Source of the DNA: Chloranthus sessilifolius
Lineage: Eukaryota; Streptophyta; Magnoliopsida; Chloranthales; Chloranthaceae
NCBI GenBank assembly: GCA_021018995.1
Contig: CM037598.1
Coordinates: 71,876,671-71,940,670 of the forward strand
DNA length: 64,000 bases
Direction: 5' to 3'
A program made the translations under genes and the position numbers. Under the pieces are notes generated by a model. That model was not told the origin of the DNA, searched no databases, and saw only the letters and a list, made by a program, of their open reading frames with translations. Positions 59,521 to 64,000 of this stretch are shown one piece after another; positions within the stretch are counted from its first letter, which is position 1, and every line of letters begins with the position of its first letter.

Positions 59521-62500
59521 AATATAGAGATTGGCTAGTTAAGAAAGGTAAAGACCTAGCCTTTGTGTGTTTTGAATCACTTTATGTTGATGCTCCACGC
59601 AATACTTGGTGAATAGATTCTGGTGCAGCTATTCACATAAGTAATTTAATGCAGAGATTTCGATCAAGCAGGAAGCTAAGTACAGGCGAACGTACCATCA
59701 AACTCGAAAATGGAGTAGAAGCAGACATGGAGGCCATTGGGACTCTCCGTCTCATTTTAGATAGTGGTTTCATTTTGGATTTAGTTGATACTATTTACAT
59801 TTCAAGTATCACTAGAAATCTTATCTCAATTTCTAAATTGGATTCATTAGGTTTTGAATTTAAATTTGGATATAATATTTTTACTCTATTATTTGATTCC
59901 GATATTGTCAGTGGTGGCTCATTAGTGGACAATCTTTATCAGTTGAATTTGGATTCATCTTACACTCAAGCTTTAGTTTCTATGCATGTGAATGATAAAA
60001 TTAGTAAGAAACGAAAACGAGCAATCGACAACTCCTCCATTTTATGGCATAAATATTTAGGCCATATATCTAAGGATAGAATGAAGAGATTAGTTAAAGA
60101 TGATATACTCGATACGCTCGATTTCTCTGATTTCCATACTTGTGTAGATTGTGTTAAAGGGAAACTCACAAAAGCTAATAAGAAAGGAGCCATCAGGAGC
60201 ACGAGTTTGCTAGAAATAGTCCACACTAATATTTGTGGACCATTTCTAACTCCTGCTATTGGCGTTCAAAAGTATTTTATTATCTTCACTGATGATTATT
60301 CTCATTTTGATTATATATTTCTCATTCATGAGAAATCTGAGGCCCTGGATATGTTTAAAATCTATAAAGCTAAAGTTGAGTTACAACTCAATTCGAAGAT
60401 TAAAATTGTGAGATCTGATAGAGGCGGAGAGTACTATGGTAGATACTCTGAAACAGATCGCAATCCAGGACCATTTTTCATGTATCTACAATAGCATGAC
60501 ATTGTCACTCAATACACCATGCCGGGAACACCTGAACAGAATGATGTAGCTAAGCGACGAAATCGTACTCTTATGGATATGGTGAGAAACATGTTATGCA
60601 ACTCTAAGTTGCCTATGTTCTTGTGGGGAGAAGCTTTGAAATAGCGGTGCATATCCTAAATCGAGTTACTAGTAAGGCGGTTCCCAAAACTCCTTATGAG
60701 CTATGGGTAGGAAGAAAACCGACTTTAGGATATTTACACATTTGGGACTGTTTAGCTGAAGCAAAGGTGTACAACTCACAATTAGGAAAATTGGATCTTA
60801 AAACTATAAGTTGTCATTTCATTGGTTACCCTGATAGGTCAAAAGGCTATCGATTTTATTGCCCCACTCATAGTACTCGGATTGTTGAGACTAGATATAC
60901 AAAATTCTTTGAGGATCGTGAGAACAGTGGGAGTGTTAAGCCTAGGAAAATCACTTTTGAGGAAAATCGGGTTATAATTCCTATCCCTTTTATTCAAGAA
61001 AAAGTGACACCAACACCAGTTATTTAAGCAAATATTGATGCACCTATGGCTATGCCTAATGAAATACCCTATATTGAGGAAGTTCTTGCTCCCATGGCGA
61101 CTGCCAATGATCAATCATTGCGTAGATCAGAGAGAACAAAGAAGCCAGCCATTTCTGATGACTATATAGTTTACCTCAATGAGAGTGATTTTGATTTTGG
61201 AAAGGAATCGAATCCTGTTTCCTTTAGCCAAGCCATGAAGAGCGACAAATCCACTCAATGGCTCGAAGCCATGAAAGATGAATTGGATTCAATGAAACAT
61301 AATTCGGTCTGGGATCTTTGTGAGTTACCTGAAGGAGTTAAGCCTATAGGCTGTAAATGAGTATTTAAAACTAAACAAGACTCCAAAGGTAATGTAGAAA
61401 GATACAAGGCCAGATTAGTCGCTAAAGGATTCACTCAAAAAGAGGGAATAGACTATAAAGAGACAATTTTCCTTGTCTCTAGAAAGGAATCTTTTCAGAC
61501 AGTCATGGCATTAGTAACTCATTTTGACTTAGAATTGCATCAAATGGATGTTAAAACTGTTTTTCTAAATGGCGACTTGCATGAAGATGTCTTTATGACA
61601 CAACCTAAAAGTTTTAAGGTTGAGGGGGAGAGTCATTTAGTTTGTAGACTCAAGAGGTCTATATATGGTTTAAAGCAGGCATATCGACAATGATACTTAA
61701 AATTTCACAAAGTCATTTCAAATTTTGGTTTTAAAGAAAATATTGTGGATCAATGCATATATCTTAAAATCAGTGGGAGTAAGTTTATCATCCTTGTTTT
61801 GTATGTTGATGATATCTTACTTGTGAGTAGTAATTTGAGCATGTTACATGAGACAAAGAACTTTTTATCAAAGAGTTTTGATATAAAAGATCTTGGTGAA
61901 GCTTCCTACGTGATAGGAATTGAGATTCATCGAGATAGAGCCCGTGACATATTGGGATTGTTTCAAAGAGCTTATATTGATAATGTTCTTAAAATGTTTA
62001 ACATGCACAATTGTTTCGCTATTGTTGCCCCTGTCATTAAGGGTAATAAATGTAGTCTTCTTCAGAGTCCCAGGATCGATCTGGAGAGTAAGCAGATGGA
62101 GACAATTCCCTATGCATCGGCAGTTGGGAGTCTCATGTATGCACAAGTCTGTACTCGTCCGGACATAGCGTATATAGTTTGCATGCTTGGTAGGTACCAA
62201 TGTAATTCTGGTTTGGATCACTGGAAAGCAGCCAAAAAGGTTTTTCTCTATTTACAAAGGACTAAAGGACACATGCTCACGTACAAAAGGTTGAATAACC
62301 TTGAAGTTATTGGTTATTCAGATGCTGACTATGCTGGGTGTTAAGACACTCGTAGATCTACATCGGGTTATATTTTTATGCTTGCAGGTGGACCTATATC
62401 TTGGAAGAGCGTTAAACAAACATTGACTACTTCGTCTACTATGAAAGCAGAATTTGTTGCATGTTTTGAGGCAACATGTGAGGCGATATGGTTGAGGAAT

Positions 62501-62791
62501 TTTATCTCAGGGCTTCGAGTTGTTGATAGTATTTTGAGGCTACTGAGAATTTTATGTGACAATTTCGCTGCGATAACTATCTCCAATAACAACAAGACTA
62601 GTGGGGGTTCCAAATATATTGATATAAAATATCTTATTGTAAGAGAGAAAGCTCAGAATCAAATTATATTTATTGAAAAGATAAATACGACACTCATTTT
62701 GGCTGACCCTCTCACAAAAGGCTTACCTTCTAAGCTCTTTTTGGAGCATGTTGCGCGCATAAGGTTAATGGAAAATTTTGATAGCCTTTGA
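59521..62791 (+). pseudogene. Copia pol remnant (copy 2)
   Basis: Protease IDSGAAIHIS is preceded by a TGA. The GAG-pre-integrase zinc region follows (HKYLGHISKDRMKRL ... CVDCVKGK), then integrase with HTNICGPF (Asn for the first catalytic Asp), VRSDRGGEY (kept) and TPEQNDVAKRRN (Lys for Glu). A one-base loss near 60641 shifts the frame. RT keeps LYVDDILLVS, but stops stand near 61358 and 61692. RNase H carries SDADYAGC with a TAA after it, then CDNFAAITISNN and ADPLTKGLPSKLFLEHV. The frame ends NFDSL at 62791. Confidence 0.9.
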
Positions 62792-63216
62792 GAGTAAAAA
62801 TATCTGAGAGTGAATACATTTGTTTAATTGATTCAGAAATAAAGCTTATTTATTTACTTTTCCATTTTTATGCAAATAAAATTTTGAAACATATGGTGCC
62901 AGTAGATGACAATAAAGTAGGACCAATATTAGATTGAGTTTACATGTAATCACCATTCAGTTTGTAAACTTGCAATCTATGCGAAATCATACTAGTTGGA
63001 ATCCATGTCGGTAATGACTTCAAATACGGTAACTAATGAACGGCCATATATCGATGATATGATATATTGACTACATTGATTCTGTGTTGAAACTCTCACT
63101 GGACCGGACTGATTATAACGACTTTGATTGAGATTGATCGGGACTTACCATTCAAAGAAAGTTAGCTAACATTTGGTAATCGAAATTTATTAACATAGTT
63201 TGGCCAAGTGGGAGAC

Positions 63217-63697
63217 TGTTAGAAGTTTCTATTTTGGTGGCTATCACTATGGTCAAACTGTTGACCGTTGAATGGTGTAAGATCAGTTTTGAGATGTGTA
63301 GTTACTATTCCGGTGAGTTTGAAGAGATTAGGCAACTAATAAGTAAGTCTTTTAGTTGTGGTATGATTGTGATTTCTAATCACAATATAATTAGTATTTT
63401 CAGTCCTTAATGGGAAATGACTCTTTGACTATAAATATAAGGGGTGTCTGGTCCCAACGCTTGCTCGACACAATTCAATCCTCCCTATTAGCGAAAACAT
63501 CCCCATTGTGCTAGGAGATTTTGAAGGCGAGAAGATCGTTGAATATCGACAACCAACTATTAATGGCTCACACTCAAGGTGTGCATATTTATTTAATTTA
63601 TAGATTATAGGTATATTATTTTTGATTGATCATGTGCCTAGATCCTACGGCTTAATTTGGACGGATGGATCGATGGATCCATATTTAGATTCCATCA
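63217..63697 (+). repeat. 3' LTR of copia copy 2, preceded by its polypurine tract
   Basis: TGTTAGAAG to TTCCATCA. The polypurine tract AAGTGGGAGAC lies at 63206-63216, the same sequence as in copy 1. Confidence 0.93.
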
Positions 63698-63755
63698 CGG
63701 GACCCTCTTGGGTTTCAATTTATTTTTATTTTATTATTTTTACTATTAGACTAGA

Positions 63756-63785
63756 TGAGAGAGAGAGAGAGGAGAGAGAGAGAGC
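63756..63785. repeat. (GA)n microsatellite
   Basis: About 30 bp of GA units with one GG interruption. Confidence 0.9.
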
Positions 63786-63968
63786 ATTATAAAAGATTAT
63801 TTTAATGGATAGCTGTTGCTACAATAATAGTTAAATTTAGCTATTACTGTAGCAGCAACTATGTATAGCGGGTGGGATGGCGCTCCTGTTGGAGCTTAGT
63901 TTTTACACTTTGGAACGCCATTTTAAGTTTGGCGAGTGGGATAGCTTTGCTATTGTAGATGCTCTTAA
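63780..63968. mobile_element. MITE-like end with internal hairpin at the window edge
   Basis: It ends GCTATTGTAGATGCTCTTA, the inverted form of the common MITE terminus TAAGAGCATC. It contains a 22-nt inverted repeat: ATAGCTGTTGCTACAATAATAG at 63809-63830 (given here as arms; the first 20 bases suffice) against 63841-63862, 19 of 22 pairing, with a 10-nt loop. The left border is unclear. Confidence 0.45.
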
Positions 63969-64000
63969 GTCTTGAAATTTAAACCTACTCTTCAAATGTG

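Larger units (their letters stand above)
56758..63697 (+). mobile_element. Complete Ty1/copia element, inactive (copia copy 2)
   Basis: LTRs of 487 and 481 bp start TGTTAGAAG and end TTCCATCA. The target duplication CGGGA is at 56753-56757 and 63698-63702. PBS, leader, gag with zinc knuckle, protease, integrase, RT, RNase H and polypurine tract are in the copia order. Total 6940 bp. The two LTRs differ by many substitutions and small indels, so the copy is old. Both integrase Asp and Glu changes and at least ten stops make it dead. Confidence 0.94.

Overview
The window reads as nuclear DNA of a flowering plant, most likely a eudicot. It has a many-exon plastid isoprenoid gene, one single-exon cell-surface proteoglycan gene, and about 45 kb of nested and decayed transposons in AT-rich DNA. 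No species can be named from the sequence. No tRNA, rRNA, CRISPR or bacterial-type feature was seen.

Layout. (1) 1-10.75 kb: the complete coding region of HDS (IspG/GcpE), the iron-sulfur enzyme of the penultimate step of the plastid MEP pathway. Nineteen coding exons were traced by reading frame and splice sites and give 743 codons plus stop. (2) 10.8-19.2 kb: an intergenic repeat zone with a fold-back MITE, one or two Helitron-like elements (one with exon-like sequence inside), an insert flanked by 11-bp direct repeats, and microsatellites. (3) 19.68-35.37 kb: a three-level nest. A Mutator-type MITE (9-bp target duplication) is split by a full-length Tekay/Del-type Ty3-gypsy chromovirus (duplication AATTT). 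Its 5' LTR is in turn split by a solo LTR of a related family (duplication GTTAA). The chromovirus has decayed gag and pol, a candidate intron at the gag-protease junction, an extra ORF after pol, and arrays of a self-complementary TCGATTAATCGA-type motif. (4) 36.4-49.9 kb: a minus-strand Tat-type Ty3-gypsy remnant with a 3' LTR, two RNase H domains and a G-patch-like segment; no 5' LTR was found. (5) 49.9-53.07 kb: a minus-strand, 5'-truncated Ty1-copia copy with a recent 455-bp tandem duplication. (6) 54.65-55.11 kb: a minus-strand AGP-like membrane protein gene with a TATA-like promoter. (7) 56.76-63.70 kb: a complete but dead plus-strand copia element of the same family as (5), with CGGGA duplications. 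(8) 63.7-64 kb: a GA microsatellite and a MITE end.

Only HDS and the AGP-like gene look like functional host genes. All retroelement coding regions carry stops, frameshifts and, in the Tekay, Tat and complete copia copies, replaced catalytic residues. The most unusual material is in the chromovirus: the palindromic arrays, the possible intron and the extra ORF.
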